This document shows, one piece after another, positions 17,853 through 26,477 of a stretch of DNA of 64,000 nucleotides (positions are counted from its first letter, which is position 1; each line of letters begins with the position of its first letter). The DNA is from JBFLYC01 sp040756735 (GTDB lineage: Bacteria > Bacillota > DSM-16504 > Desulfitibacterales > Desulfitibacteraceae): positions 1 to 64,000 of the forward strand of contig JBFLYC010000016.1 of NCBI GenBank assembly GCA_040756735.1, given 5' to 3'. The notes below the pieces were generated by a model. The model ran no database searches. It worked only from the letters and a program-made list of their open reading frames with translations, and was not told the origin of the DNA. A program made the translations under genes and the position numbers.

Positions 17853-18566
17853 TTAGACACATCTGATAAATATTATTCTACCACAATTTTCACAGTTAAC
17901 CAACTTTTTGCCACACCTTAGCTCTGCAATAGCTACTTTTGAAACATCTACATTGCACCCGCTGCACCTCCCCTCATGCATGGGGGCCAGAACATTGATT
18001 CCCATACGCTTTGAACTCTTATTGTATATACTTAATAGTTCAGGTTCTAATTCAGCTTCAACCTTTTTGATTTTATCCATTAAATCGTTTAGGAGCGCTT
18101 TGTCATTTTCTCGCTCCTGCTTGTACCTGCTGGCAGCTTTTTGGTATGGTCTAACTTCTGCCATAAGTTGACTGCTTTTAAGGTTAATCTCCTCTTCAAT
18201 CCGCCTCATCTGCCTTTGTTCCTTTTCTAGAGTTTCCTGAGCTTGCTGTCTTGACCCAACTAATTCCTCAAGTTTCTGCTGCATTGACATCAATTCTTTT
18301 GGGTTAGCTGTTTTTCCTCCATATAACTGTTTTTCCATGCTTTTTTCTTTCAACATAGTCTCTTCAATGGAAACCCTTAATCTTTTGGTAACCTTGTCAT
18401 GATCATTAAGAAAACTCCTAAGCTGTTCCATCTCTTTTTGCATACTTTCAATTCTTCTCTTCCACTCCAAAAGAGCAGGCCTTTTTTCGTCTTTTTCGAG
18501 CCTAGTTTTCAAAACCAAGTGTTCTCTTTGCAATTCCTGATACTCATATAACTTATCAAGTGACAC
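17853..18566 (-). CDS. Coiled-coil protein with C4 zinc ribbon (PF02591 family)
   Basis: About 190 residues of heptad-rich coiled coil are followed by a C-terminal zinc ribbon with two Cys pairs (CSGC near 205 and CENC near 227). This is the conserved bacterial family related to chlamydial CdsZ. The cellular role is not settled; nucleic-acid or secretion-related functions have been suggested for relatives. It starts at GTG after TAGGAGGTG. It is the first gene of the run that continues into the RNase HI-like and two-component genes, and is cut off from the NIF3-family gene by the terminator at 18597. Confidence 0.85.
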   Translation of the reverse strand: MSLDKLYEYQELQREHLVLKTRLEKDEKRPALLEWKRRIESMQKEMEQLRSFLNDHDKVTKRLRVSIEETMLKEKSMEKQLYGGKTANPKELMSMQQKLEELVGSRQQAQETLEKEQRQMRRIEEEINLKSSQLMAEVRPYQKAASRYKQERENDKALLNDLMDKIKKVEAELEPELLSIYNKSSKRMGINVLAPMHEGRCSGCNVDVSKVAIAELRCGKKLVNCENCGRIIFIRCV

Positions 18567-18596
18567 AAAAACACCTCCTAAGAATTAAAGGGGGAA

Positions 18597-18634
18597 AAAG
18601 AAATAGAAAAAGGATAGGGAATAAACCTATCCTT
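18597..18634 (-). terminator. Terminator after the NIF3-family gene
   Basis: A 9-bp perfect stem AAGGATAGG / CCTATCCTT begins at the stop codon of the NIF3-family gene and is followed on the minus strand by a T-rich run (tttctatttcttttt). Confidence 0.85.
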
Positions 18635-19751
18635 AAACAACTACCCACGGATCAGTTTTAATCTTGGAAACTAATACCTCTACATAAACCTTCTGTTTGT
18701 TAAACTCTTCCTTTAAAAGCCCAGCCAGGTGGGGCACAATGACCTTTTCTGTGCAACTGTGCCCCGCATCAAGTACGCAAAGGCCTGAGAGAACAGCTTC
18801 CTGTGCTTGATGGTAAGACACATCACCTGTAACGACCACTTGAGCCCCTTTAAAAGCAGCCTGGTGCAAAACACCACCTCCAGAACCACCGCAAACTGCC
18901 ACCTTTTCCACCAGTTCAGGCAAATTTCCGGCCACCTTTAGACAAGTTGGCTGCAGTTGTTCCTTCAACATGGCAATAAACTCTTTTTTCAATAGTGGTT
19001 TGGCATATCTCCCTATCCTACCAAGACCATACTCTTTTCCTTTATTCTCTAATGGGAAAATATCATAAGCCACTTCCTCATAAGGATGCACCTTTATTAA
19101 AGACCTTACAACAGAATTTAACAGTCTCTCCTCCACAATAGTTTCTAGTCTAACTTCTTCAACTGTTTCAATTCTTCCTGCTTCACCCAAATATGGATTA
19201 GCATCTTCTAAAGGTTTAAAAGAACCAACACCATCACAAGCAAAGGCACAATGGGAATAATTTCCAATCCAACCGGCTCCTACATCCCCTAAAGTCATCC
19301 TTACTTTTTCGGCATGGGACTTGGGTACAAAGACCACCAGTTTAAACAACCTGGCTGTTCTTTCAACCTTTAATATCTGGCTGTCTGTAAGACCAAGCTT
19401 TTCAAATAATGCCTTGTTGACTCCATTATCAGCCATGTCTAAGTTGGTATGGGCACAATATACGTTAATAGCGCTATCATTTAACTTCTTGATAACACTG
19501 CCTAAAGGGGTGTCCCAGCGTAGGTTTTCAAGGGGTTTATAGATTATTGGATGATGTGAAATAATTAATTCAACACCTTCTTCTACCGCTTCATGGACTA
19601 CATACTCATTTATATCAAGACAGACAAGTATCTTGGAAATTTCAGTCTTCGGATCCCCCACCAACAACCCCACGTTATCCCAATCATAGGCAAGACGCTT
19701 AGGGGCAATTTTCTCAAGGACCTGCATAACAGCAGCTACTTTCACAGGCAT
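18633..19751 (-). CDS. Nif3-like dinuclear metal-centre protein (YqfO family)
   Basis: Conserved protein of unclear biochemistry that forms a hexameric toroid with a two-metal site. The N-terminal half has DWDNVGLLVGDP and the metal ligands in ISHHPIIY. An inserted PII/CutA-like domain (about 135-235, LVVFVPKSHAEKVRMTLGD to EEVAYDIFPLENK) makes it the long (372 aa) YqfO type. The C-terminal half supplies AVCGGSGG, VTGDVSYHQA and DAGHSCTE. Some relatives are reported as GTP cyclohydrolase-like; this is not evident here. It overlaps trmK by 10 bp, a pairing that is widely conserved in Firmicutes. Confidence 0.93.
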   Translation of the reverse strand: MPVKVAAVMQVLEKIAPKRLAYDWDNVGLLVGDPKTEISKILVCLDINEYVVHEAVEEGVELIISHHPIIYKPLENLRWDTPLGSVIKKLNDSAINVYCAHTNLDMADNGVNKALFEKLGLTDSQILKVERTARLFKLVVFVPKSHAEKVRMTLGDVGAGWIGNYSHCAFACDGVGSFKPLEDANPYLGEAGRIETVEEVRLETIVEERLLNSVVRSLIKVHPYEEVAYDIFPLENKGKEYGLGRIGRYAKPLLKKEFIAMLKEQLQPTCLKVAGNLPELVEKVAVCGGSGGGVLHQAAFKGAQVVVTGDVSYHQAQEAVLSGLCVLDAGHSCTEKVIVPHLAGLLKEEFNKQKVYVEVLVSKIKTDPWVVV

Positions 19752-20431
19752 GAAACCAACATCCTCTCCAGAAAGCTTACTTTAGCTAAATAGTAATTTA
19801 TTCTTTCTCTGGCAGCAGCATTACCACTCTTTTCTAAACTATTGGCAATATGCGCATACCGCTTAATCTTTCCCTGAATAAGCATGGGAAGCAGCGGGTG
19901 CTTCTTCTGATACAAAATCGGACCAACTTCAACCAGAAGATCCTCTAGTTCTTGAGACTGTCCAGGTTCAGTCACTAAAATCTCATACAACCTCCCAGCA
20001 TCCATAACCAATTCTTCATCCACTAGAGTCCATCCGTGTGTAAGCAGGAAGTGTCTTAGATCCACAACTCCATTCATGGGCTGCAGGATTAGCTTGGGCA
20101 CATTTTTCAAAAAAGGCATCCCTCTTTTTAAGATATTCATAATTGTCTTCCCGCCTATACCACAGATGACAACTATATCAACCTTAGTATGCTTAACTGG
20201 TTCTAGCCCATCTCCTAACAATATTTGAATTCTATCGCCCAGACCATATTTTTCTACACTTTTTACAGCTTTCAAAAAAGTCTTCTCTTTAATCTCTATT
20301 CCGATTACGCGGGAGGTTAAATTGCTGCTTATTAAATAAATTGGTAACAAGGCGTGGTCAGTTCCCACATCCACCACAATCGAATCTGGGTTAATGTGTT
20401 TTACCACTGAATTAAGCCTATTACTTAACAT
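19742..20431 (-). CDS. trmK: tRNA (adenine(22)-N1)-methyltransferase TrmK
   Basis: SAM-dependent enzyme making m1A22 in the D-loop of tRNA (Ser and Tyr tRNAs in B. subtilis). The Rossmann core has motif I IVVDVGTDHALLPIYL (about 18-33), IGIEI, LLGDGLEPV and the catalytic-region motif VVICGIGGKTI. A C-terminal coiled segment follows, with the AKVSFLERML ending typical of the family. A GGGGAGGG site precedes the ATG. It overlaps the NIF3-family gene and lies 175 bp after the tRNA terminator. Confidence 0.93.
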   Translation of the reverse strand: MLSNRLNSVVKHINPDSIVVDVGTDHALLPIYLISSNLTSRVIGIEIKEKTFLKAVKSVEKYGLGDRIQILLGDGLEPVKHTKVDIVVICGIGGKTIMNILKRGMPFLKNVPKLILQPMNGVVDLRHFLLTHGWTLVDEELVMDAGRLYEILVTEPGQSQELEDLLVEVGPILYQKKHPLLPMLIQGKIKRYAHIANSLEKSGNAAARERINYYLAKVSFLERMLVSCL

Positions 20432-20605
20432 AAGATACCCTCCCCTGTCACATATTGTATTCCATATTTTTGTGCGAATACCTTTAAGATTTTTTCAAAA
20501 TACCATTTTTTTATCTCCTATGTATTATTAATCTCAATTTGAAGGTAGATTTATACAATTATTAGCTATAAGCTTACAGCGAAAACCCTATTTGCGACTC
20601 GAGAC

Positions 20606-20637
20606 AAAATACAAAAAGCCTTGCTAATAGCAAGACT
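20606..20637 (-). terminator. Terminator of the tRNA cluster
   Basis: An 8-bp stem (AGTCTTGC / GCAAGGCT) with a TATTA loop is followed on the minus strand by TTTTGTATTTT, 14 bp beyond the CCA end of tRNA-Val. Confidence 0.85.
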
Positions 20638-20650
20638 TTAATAATTTATA

Positions 20651-20726
20651 TGGTGGGCGATGACAGGATCGAACTGCCGACCCCCTGCTTGTAAGGCAGG
20701 TGCTCTCCCAGCTGAGCTAATCGCCC
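20651..20726 (-). tRNA. tRNA-Val (anticodon TAC)
   Basis: A 76-nt cloverleaf with encoded CCA. The acceptor GGGCGAT pairs with ATCGCCC, the T-arm contains GTTCGATC, and the anticodon loop is CTTACAA inside CCTGC/GCAGG. Last gene of the four-tRNA unit. Confidence 0.95.
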
Positions 20727-20802
20727 TGGTGACCCGTAGGGGATTCGAACCCCTGTTACCGGCGTGAAAGGCCGGTGTCTTAGACCACTTGACCAACGGG
20801 CC
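20727..20802 (-). tRNA. tRNA-Glu (anticodon TTC)
   Basis: A 76-nt cloverleaf with encoded CCA. The acceptor GGCCCGT pairs with ACGGGTC (one G-U), and the anticodon loop CTTTCAC sits inside a CCGGC stem. It directly abuts tRNA-Val. Confidence 0.95.
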
Positions 20803-20845
20803 TATTTAGAAATTCAACTTTTAACCTATGAACTGACATCATTTT

Positions 20846-20920
20846 TGGTGGGCCCACCTGGGATCGAACCAGGGACCGACCGGTTATGAGCCGGTGGCTC
20901 TACCGCTGAGCTATGGGCCC
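20846..20920 (-). tRNA. tRNA with CAT anticodon (Met elongator or Ile2)
   Basis: A 75-nt cloverleaf with encoded CCA; acceptor GGGCCCA/TGGGCCC, anticodon loop CTCATAA. It has a normal paired 1-72 end, so it is not the initiator. Whether the C34 is modified to lysidine (Ile2) or not (Met) cannot be read with certainty. Confidence 0.88.
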
Positions 20921-20926
20921 AATAAA

Positions 20927-21001
20927 TGGCTCCCCGGGTAGGATTCGAACCTACAACCACTCGGTTAACAGCCGAGGGCTCTACCTTTGAGCTACCGAGG
21001 A
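20927..21001 (-). tRNA. tRNA-Asn (anticodon GTT)
   Basis: A 75-nt cloverleaf with encoded CCA, discriminator G as expected for Asn, acceptor TCCTCGG/CCGGGGA, anticodon loop CTGTTAA. First gene of the unit, 12 bp after the expected transcription start. Confidence 0.95.
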
Positions 21002-21019
21002 ACATCGCTGACAAAGAAT

Positions 21020-21048
21020 AGTATATAACAAGCGCTTTTTGATGTCAA
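21020..21048 (-). promoter_or_regulatory. Strong sigma-A promoter of the tRNA cluster
   Basis: A perfect TTGACA, a 17-bp spacer and TATACT on the minus strand, immediately upstream of tRNA-Asn and downstream of the sigA stop codon. The tRNAs therefore need not depend on read-through from dnaG-sigA. Confidence 0.85.
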
Positions 21049-21069
21049 TAGACAATAATTTCTAAATTT

Positions 21070-22155
21070 CTATTCTAGATAATCTTTTAGCTTCTTGCTG
21101 CGGCTAGGATGGCGAAGTTTTCTTAAAGCCTTCGCTTCAATCTGTCTAATTCTTTCTCTGGTAACCCCAAATTCCTGACCAACTTCTTCTAGTGTTCTAG
21201 TCCTACCGTCATCTAAACCAAAGCGCAGCCTCAATACTTTTTCCTCTCGAGGAGTTAAAGTATCTAATACATCTTCCAGTTGTTCTCTCAGGAGTGTAAA
21301 GGATGCTGCTTCAGCAGGAGCTAGGGCATCCTGATCTTCAATAAAATCCCCCAAATGACTATCTTCTTCTTCACCTATAGGCGTTTCTAAAGAAACAGGT
21401 TCCTGAGCGATCTTGATGATTTCTCTAACTCTCTCTTCAGGAATATCCATTTCCGCAGCTATTTCTTCAGGAGTCGGTTCTCTGCCTAACTCTTGAAGCA
21501 GTTGTCTCGATACTCTAATTAACTTATTAATAGTTTCTACCATATGCACAGGTATTCTAATAGTTCTAGCCTGATCAGCAATAGACCTTGTAATTGCCTG
21601 TCGAATCCACCAAGTTGCATAGGTGCTGAACTTAAAACCTTTACGGTAATCGAATTTTTCAACGGCCTTAATCAATCCAAGGTTTCCTTCTTGAATCAGA
21701 TCCAAAAACAGCATGCCTCTTCCAACATAACGCTTGGCAATACTTACAACAAGACGCAGGTTAGCCTCTGCTAATTTGCGCTTAGCTTCCATGTCACCCT
21801 TTTCTATTCTATTAGCCAGTTCCACTTCTTCTTCAGCTGATAATAGGGGAACCCTTCCAATTTCTTTCAGGTACATCCTGACAGGATCATCAATGCCAAT
21901 CCCCTCAGGAATAGATAAATCCAAGTCTATTTCGATATCTTCTGTACTTTTAATTTCCTCATCTATTTGTCCGCTTTCTGGTAGAATTTCTATACCCAAT
22001 CCTGATAAATGTTCATAAATTTCATCAATCTGATCCGGATTTAACTCTATACCTTGCAGGGCATCCATGATTTCTTTATAAGTCAAGATGCCGCGTTTCT
22101 TTCCTGTTTCAATTAACTGTTTTAGGTTTTCAGACTTCTTATTTTCTTCCTTCAC
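21070..22155 (-). CDS. rpoD: RNA polymerase housekeeping sigma factor SigA/RpoD
   Basis: Primary sigma-70 factor. A short region 1.1 is present (KQLIETGKKRGILTYKEIMD), then region 1.2 (DPVRMYLKEIGRVPLLSAEE), region 2 (FLDLIQEGNLGLIKAVEKFD, TYATWWIRQAI), region 3, and region 4 with the -35-binding helix-turn-helix (LEEVGQEFGVTRERIRQIE). At about 361 residues it is the normal clostridial size. An upstream ATG (22200) exists, but AAGGGGGGA sits 5 bases before the GTG at 22155, so that start is chosen. It then overlaps the end of dnaG by 17 bp, suggesting translational coupling in the dnaG-sigA macromolecular synthesis operon. Confidence 0.97.
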   Translation of the reverse strand: MKEENKKSENLKQLIETGKKRGILTYKEIMDALQGIELNPDQIDEIYEHLSGLGIEILPESGQIDEEIKSTEDIEIDLDLSIPEGIGIDDPVRMYLKEIGRVPLLSAEEEVELANRIEKGDMEAKRKLAEANLRLVVSIAKRYVGRGMLFLDLIQEGNLGLIKAVEKFDYRKGFKFSTYATWWIRQAITRSIADQARTIRIPVHMVETINKLIRVSRQLLQELGREPTPEEIAAEMDIPEERVREIIKIAQEPVSLETPIGEEEDSHLGDFIEDQDALAPAEAASFTLLREQLEDVLDTLTPREEKVLRLRFGLDDGRTRTLEEVGQEFGVTRERIRQIEAKALRKLRHPSRSKKLKDYLE

Positions 22156-24022
22156 CAATGTCCCCCCTTCCATTAGGGTCAACTTGCCTCTTAGATTCAT
22201 TGTTTTTAAAATGCTGCCATTCTTTTTGGATTTCCATGAGATTTACGACCAAGGCATCAATTATTTCTTTACGCCCTTGCTCCTCAGCTGCAGCTATTTC
22301 TCGGCGAATACTTTCTACTTGCTGCTTGTACCAATTGTTTTTAAGGTTAATGATACAGTCCTGCAAGGAATATCCATCATAAGAAGTATTAATTATTTCA
22401 GACAAATAATTTTGATGTTCTTCGGACAAACTAAGATAAAAGCCAGATAATTTATATTTATCACATGTTTCAAGGTTATTTACATAATTAAATAATTTTT
22501 CTATGACATGTTTGGTTCTGGTGTCATGTAAAAGGCCAATACCCAATTTCTCCATGAACCAACCAATTTTTTCAGGGTTTTCTAACAAGTATTTAATAAC
22601 CACCTTTTCGGTTTTGTTTCTTACAGTAGATAATAATATATGGTCCTCTTTGCTATTATTCCTTATTTTTTCCTTATTATCCCTGCAGATTCCATTTTTA
22701 TACAAACTGCTTGTTCCCTGAGCAATTTCTGCCATGATTGATTGCTCACTAACACCTAAGCGTGCGGCAAGCAGTCTGACATAGTATTCCTTTTCTACCA
22801 CACTTGTAAGACTAGAAATATCCCCTGATACAAAACTAATAATCTCTTTCATACCATCCGGGGAACTGGCGTTAAAAGTACTTATGGCCAGCTTGATTTT
22901 ATACTCAATATAAGGTAAAGTTCTCGTGCGGAGTAACTCCATAAATCTTTCGGAACCATGCTGTCTAATAAAATCATCAGGGTCTGTCTCGCCTGGAAAA
23001 CTCAAAACACTAACTGCACAGTCATTCCCCGTTAAAACATTCAAACCCCTTAACGCTGCTTCCTGACCTGCCTTGTCAGCATCATAAGCAACTACCACAT
23101 TTTTTGTATATCTTTTAATCAAACGAGCATGTTCCTGTGAAAAAGCTGTTCCCAGGCTGGCTACAACATTTTTAACCCCATGTTGATGGCAGGTAATTAC
23201 ATCCATATATCCTTCAACCAAAATTACATTATCATGCTTTCTTATTTCACTTTTTGCCCAATTTAATCCATAGAGAATTCTACTTTTTTGAAAAATTTTA
23301 GTCTCAGGACTATTCAAATACTTGGGTCCTTGTCCTTTATCGTCAATAACACGACCTCCAAACCCCACTACCACATCATGTTGATCAAAAATAGGAAAAA
23401 TAAGTCTGTTCCTAAATCTGTCGTAAAAACCTGTATTGTTAGGTTTAGTATTGATCAATCCAGCTTCTAAAAGCCTTTGCGGGGAAATTCCATGTTTTAT
23501 TGTCATCCATTTATATAAACCATCCCAGACATTTAAGGTATATCCCAATTTATATTCCAAAGCTGCTTGCTTTGTGATTCCCCTTTTCTGCAAATAGGTT
23601 ATTGCAGGTATACCCTCTTTGGTATGCCATAGATTGTTTATAAAATAATTCTGGGCCAATATATTAACTTTAATCAAATCTTCCCTGTCATGATCAACTT
23701 TAGTTACTAATCTATCATCTTCTAAAGTGACTCCTGCCTTTGAAGATAAAAACTCAACCGCTTCTCTGAAAGAAAAGTTTTCTATCCTCATCAAAAAGGA
23801 AAAAAGGTTGCCACCTGCACCACACCCAAAACAATAAAAAAGTCCTTGAGTAGGATCAACTGAAAAAGATGGTGTGTCTTCAGCATGAAAAGGACAAAGC
23901 CCAACTAAATTCTTACCACGTGCTTTTAGAGTAACATATTGAGAAAAAACCTGTACTGCAGAAACCTTCTCCAATATCTCCTGAAGCTTCTCTTCAGGAA
24001 CAAATCCGGCCACCTTGATCAC
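22139..24022 (-). CDS. dnaG: DNA primase DnaG
   Basis: Makes RNA primers at the replication fork with DnaB. It has the N-terminal CHC2 zinc finger (CPFH near 43 and CFGCGAGG near 64), the catalytic core, and a TOPRIM domain (about 260-345) with ILVEGYMDVI and the acidic VVAYDADKAG. The C-terminal helicase-binding region (about 430-627) is poorly conserved, as usual. Two AAGGTG blocks overlap the start, so translation may begin at GTG 24022 or at GTG 24013. The 541-bp upstream gap holds repeat remnants, and no clear promoter could be chosen. Genes follow in the order dnaG-sigA. Confidence 0.96.
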   Translation of the reverse strand: MIKVAGFVPEEKLQEILEKVSAVQVFSQYVTLKARGKNLVGLCPFHAEDTPSFSVDPTQGLFYCFGCGAGGNLFSFLMRIENFSFREAVEFLSSKAGVTLEDDRLVTKVDHDREDLIKVNILAQNYFINNLWHTKEGIPAITYLQKRGITKQAALEYKLGYTLNVWDGLYKWMTIKHGISPQRLLEAGLINTKPNNTGFYDRFRNRLIFPIFDQHDVVVGFGGRVIDDKGQGPKYLNSPETKIFQKSRILYGLNWAKSEIRKHDNVILVEGYMDVITCHQHGVKNVVASLGTAFSQEHARLIKRYTKNVVVAYDADKAGQEAALRGLNVLTGNDCAVSVLSFPGETDPDDFIRQHGSERFMELLRTRTLPYIEYKIKLAISTFNASSPDGMKEIISFVSGDISSLTSVVEKEYYVRLLAARLGVSEQSIMAEIAQGTSSLYKNGICRDNKEKIRNNSKEDHILLSTVRNKTEKVVIKYLLENPEKIGWFMEKLGIGLLHDTRTKHVIEKLFNYVNNLETCDKYKLSGFYLSLSEEHQNYLSEIINTSYDGYSLQDCIINLKNNWYKQQVESIRREIAAAEEQGRKEIIDALVVNLMEIQKEWQHFKNNESKRQVDPNGRGDIGEGRK

Positions 24023-24094
24023 CTTGATTGCTCATTCAAAACTATAATAATATTTATATATTTACTTCGCCAAAAGTCTTTTAAGTCCTTCTTT

Positions 24095-24425
24095 TAAATG
24101 GAAGGAGACACAACTCATATATATCCAGCGGACACAATTTAAGCGAGGAATGTCCCAATTATAAAGGTGCAATATGAGCAGTACCCCCCCCTACTTCAAA
24201 CTTCCTACTTCCAGCATTGCAAATATCCAAATTTTGTAATACACGATAAGGATATGAGTAAACAATGCTAATATTTATTCTATACCTTTGCCTGTTTTCC
24301 TTCTAATTGTCGAATCATTGGAGAATTTTTCTTAAGATGAAAAAACGAGTACATTATGCAGAAAGTGAGAGATGGATATTCCACTTTCCATTTCCAACTT
24401 CCAGGTACTGGGAATGTCCCTAAAT
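24095..24425. repeat. Decayed copies of the GGGACA/TGTCCC element in a long spacer
   Basis: This 541-bp gene-free gap (24023-24564) holds several broken arms of the palindrome family: ggagacacaactcat (about 24105), gcggacacaattt with gaggaatgtccc (24129-24155), an acttcctacttccagcattg block near 24200, and aacttccaggtactgggaatgtccc ending near 24413. The middle blocks resemble the loop of the copy at 62263. No ORF with a ribosome binding site is visible. Confidence 0.55.
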
Positions 24426-24427
24426 TA

Positions 24428-24512
24428 CAAAAAGAAGGAGCAAAGCGCCTCTTCGCCAGTCAAACTATTTAGGTATTGACTAAATACCTAACAGAATGCT
24501 TTACTCCTTCTT
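24428..24512 (-). terminator. Long two-stem terminator after the dGTPase gene
   Basis: The outer stem AAGAAGGAG/CTCCTTCTT continues into AAAGC/GCTTT and encloses an inner hairpin TTAGGTATT/AATACCTAA. On the minus strand it ends in CTTCTTTTTG. At about 80 nt it is longer than a usual terminator. Confidence 0.7.
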
Positions 24513-24564
24513 AATAAATATTATTCTCATCACAGTATGCAATTATACATTAAGAACAAATAAT

Positions 24565-25581
24565 TTAGTAATAATTTCTTTGAAAACCTAGAGGTACAAA
24601 AAACTTTTGGTAAGTTGCAATAGCATAACGGTCAGTCATGCCTGCAATATAATCCACAATTATCCTGCGTAAACAATGTTCATCCTTCATTAAAACCTTC
24701 ATGTAAAATTCTTCAGGCATTTGTTCTGGATACTCCAAAAAATAATGATATAATTCCTGTACTAATCTCATTACTTTCTTCTCTTCAGCTTTAGCTGCAG
24801 AGCCAATGTAAACGTTTTCAAACAAGAAACTACGTAGTTCTTGCATGGCTGAAGAGATTACCGGACTCATGGTGATATAGGGCTTATCTCTACTTGCTTC
24901 AATCATATCCTTAACCATGGTATTAATTCTTTCCCGGTGATAGAACCCTAAAATTTCAAGGCAGTTCTTCGGTAATGAATCCATGGAGATAATCCCTGCT
25001 CTCAAAGCGTCGTCAATATCGTGATTAATATAGGCTATTCTGTCAGCAGTCCTGACAATTTGCCCCTCCAAACTAAAAGGAATATCATCTCCGGTATGAT
25101 TTGCAATACCATCTCTTACCTCTACGGTCAAGTTTAACCCATTACCCTCTTCAAGTTCCTCCACTACTCTCAAGCTCTGTAAATTATGCTTAAATCCTTC
25201 AGGATGTACCTGCCTTAAGGCTTCCTCCCCGGCATGGCCAAAAGGTGTATGTCCTAAATCATGACCTAAAGCAATAGCTTCCGTGAGGTCCTCATTTAAT
25301 CTTAAAGCTCTGGCGATGGTCCTCGCTATTTGGCTTACTTCAAGGGTATGGGTCAATCTAGTCCTAAAATGATCCCCCTCTGGAGCGATAAAAACCTGAG
25401 TTTTATGCTTTAATCGCCTGAAAGCCTTACTGTGAATAATCCTGTCCCTATCTCTTTGAAATTCTGTTCTTACTTCACAAAAAAGTTCTTTTTCTTTTCG
25501 TCCCCGTGTAGCCTTTGAAGTACATGCATAAGGTGAAAGCCACAGGTTTTCATACTCTTCAAATTGTTCCCTAAGAGACAT
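24565..25581 (-). CDS. dgt: Deoxyguanosinetriphosphate triphosphohydrolase-like protein
   Basis: HD-domain dNTP triphosphohydrolase (338 aa, the short non-proteobacterial type) that removes the triphosphate from dNTPs. Metal ligands are seen in RLTHTLEVSQIA (first His), ALGHDLGHTPFGHAGE (HD pair and following His) and VRTADRIAYINHDIDDAL (last Asp). The N-terminus RDRDRIIHSKAFRRLKHKTQVF is characteristic. The exact nucleotide preference is unknown for most members. It lies 15 bp after tatC; in many Clostridia dgt lies just upstream of dnaG, as here apart from the repeat-filled gap. Confidence 0.93.
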   Translation of the reverse strand: MSLREQFEEYENLWLSPYACTSKATRGRKEKELFCEVRTEFQRDRDRIIHSKAFRRLKHKTQVFIAPEGDHFRTRLTHTLEVSQIARTIARALRLNEDLTEAIALGHDLGHTPFGHAGEEALRQVHPEGFKHNLQSLRVVEELEEGNGLNLTVEVRDGIANHTGDDIPFSLEGQIVRTADRIAYINHDIDDALRAGIISMDSLPKNCLEILGFYHRERINTMVKDMIEASRDKPYITMSPVISSAMQELRSFLFENVYIGSAAKAEEKKVMRLVQELYHYFLEYPEQMPEEFYMKVLMKDEHCLRRIIVDYIAGMTDRYAIATYQKFFVPLGFQRNYY

Positions 25582-25596
25582 GACACCCTCCTAATG

Positions 25597-26325
25597 CTAT
25601 TCTTCATCCTCATTTACCTTTCTGCGAAGCAGCCAACTGAATACTATGCTGATTTCATACAACAGAATCACTGGGCCGGCCATCAATAATTGAGATACAA
25701 CATCTGCTGGTGTTAATACAGCTGAAATTATAAAAATTATTAAGATAGCATATTTTCTTTTTGCCTTAAAAAACCTGTAATCAGCAACCCCAATACGTGA
25801 TAGAAATATCACTGCCAAGGGCAGTTGAAACACCAGGCCAAAAGGCACTAAAAAACCTAATACAAAAGATACATATCTGGCAAAGGACAACATGGCTAAT
25901 AATTCTTTACCACCTTGAGCAATGAAGAATATTAGTGCAAAAGGCAGAACTACATAATAACCAAATAGCACTCCAACTACAAACAAAAAGGCTGAAATCG
26001 GCGTAATGGTTAAAACATATTTCTTTTCATGGGTATAGAGAGCAGGCAAGATAAAACTCCAAATCTGCCAAGTACTAAAAGGTAGTGTAATAACAGCGCC
26101 AGACAGTATGCTGATCTTTAGCTTAGTCATAAAAGCTTCAGTCACAGTAAGCTGTACAAGAGAGATGTTTTTACCATCTAACGGGGCTGTTATGAACTGC
26201 AAAACCAAGTCCTCAAAAAAAATGTAGCTTATAACTGTACCCAAAAGGATAAATAAAAAAATCTTAATAATGATTTTTCGTAGTTCTTCCAGGTGTTCTA
26301 ATAAAGTCATGGACTCTTTCGCCAT
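25597..26325 (-). CDS. tatC: Twin-arginine translocase subunit TatC
   Basis: Polytopic membrane receptor for folded Tat substrates. Six hydrophobic segments are present. The family signatures are LLEHLEELRKIIIK at the N-terminus, the FxxF-type loop before TM2, and the LVPFGLVFQLPL region in TM4. AAAGGAG is 7 bases before ATG 26325, so the longer GTG start at 26346, which lies upstream of that site, is not used. No tatA/tatB gene is adjacent, so the partner must lie elsewhere. It is followed closely by dgt. Confidence 0.94.
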   Translation of the reverse strand: MAKESMTLLEHLEELRKIIIKIFLFILLGTVISYIFFEDLVLQFITAPLDGKNISLVQLTVTEAFMTKLKISILSGAVITLPFSTWQIWSFILPALYTHEKKYVLTITPISAFLFVVGVLFGYYVVLPFALIFFIAQGGKELLAMLSFARYVSFVLGFLVPFGLVFQLPLAVIFLSRIGVADYRFFKAKRKYAILIIFIISAVLTPADVVSQLLMAGPVILLYEISIVFSWLLRRKVNEDEE

Positions 26326-26434
26326 TGAAATGCTCCTTTCACTCACACCTGTCTCTTATCTTTATTTTAATTACTTTCTTCTAAAATAGCAAAAATTTTT
26401 GATGATCCATCTCAAACAGCTTGGCTACATTTAT

Positions 26435-26467
26435 AGGGCTATCTCTCATCAGCGGAAAGATAGCCCT
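26435..26467 (-). terminator. Hairpin after ppdK
   Basis: A perfect 10-bp inverted repeat AGGGCTATCT / AGATAGCCCT lies directly behind the ppdK stop. There is no T-tract, so it may be a processing or mRNA-stabilising hairpin rather than a classical terminator. Confidence 0.5.
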
Positions 26468-26477
26468 AGCCATGTAT

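Noticed and set aside
20651..21001. A CRISPR-like series of repeats
   Set aside because: The repeated GGTTCGA and GAGC blocks are the T-arms and D-arms of four tRNA genes, not direct repeats with spacers.
20826..21014. A 62-codon frame across the tRNA cluster
   Set aside because: It reads straight through two tRNA genes; apparent peptide motifs come from tRNA arms.
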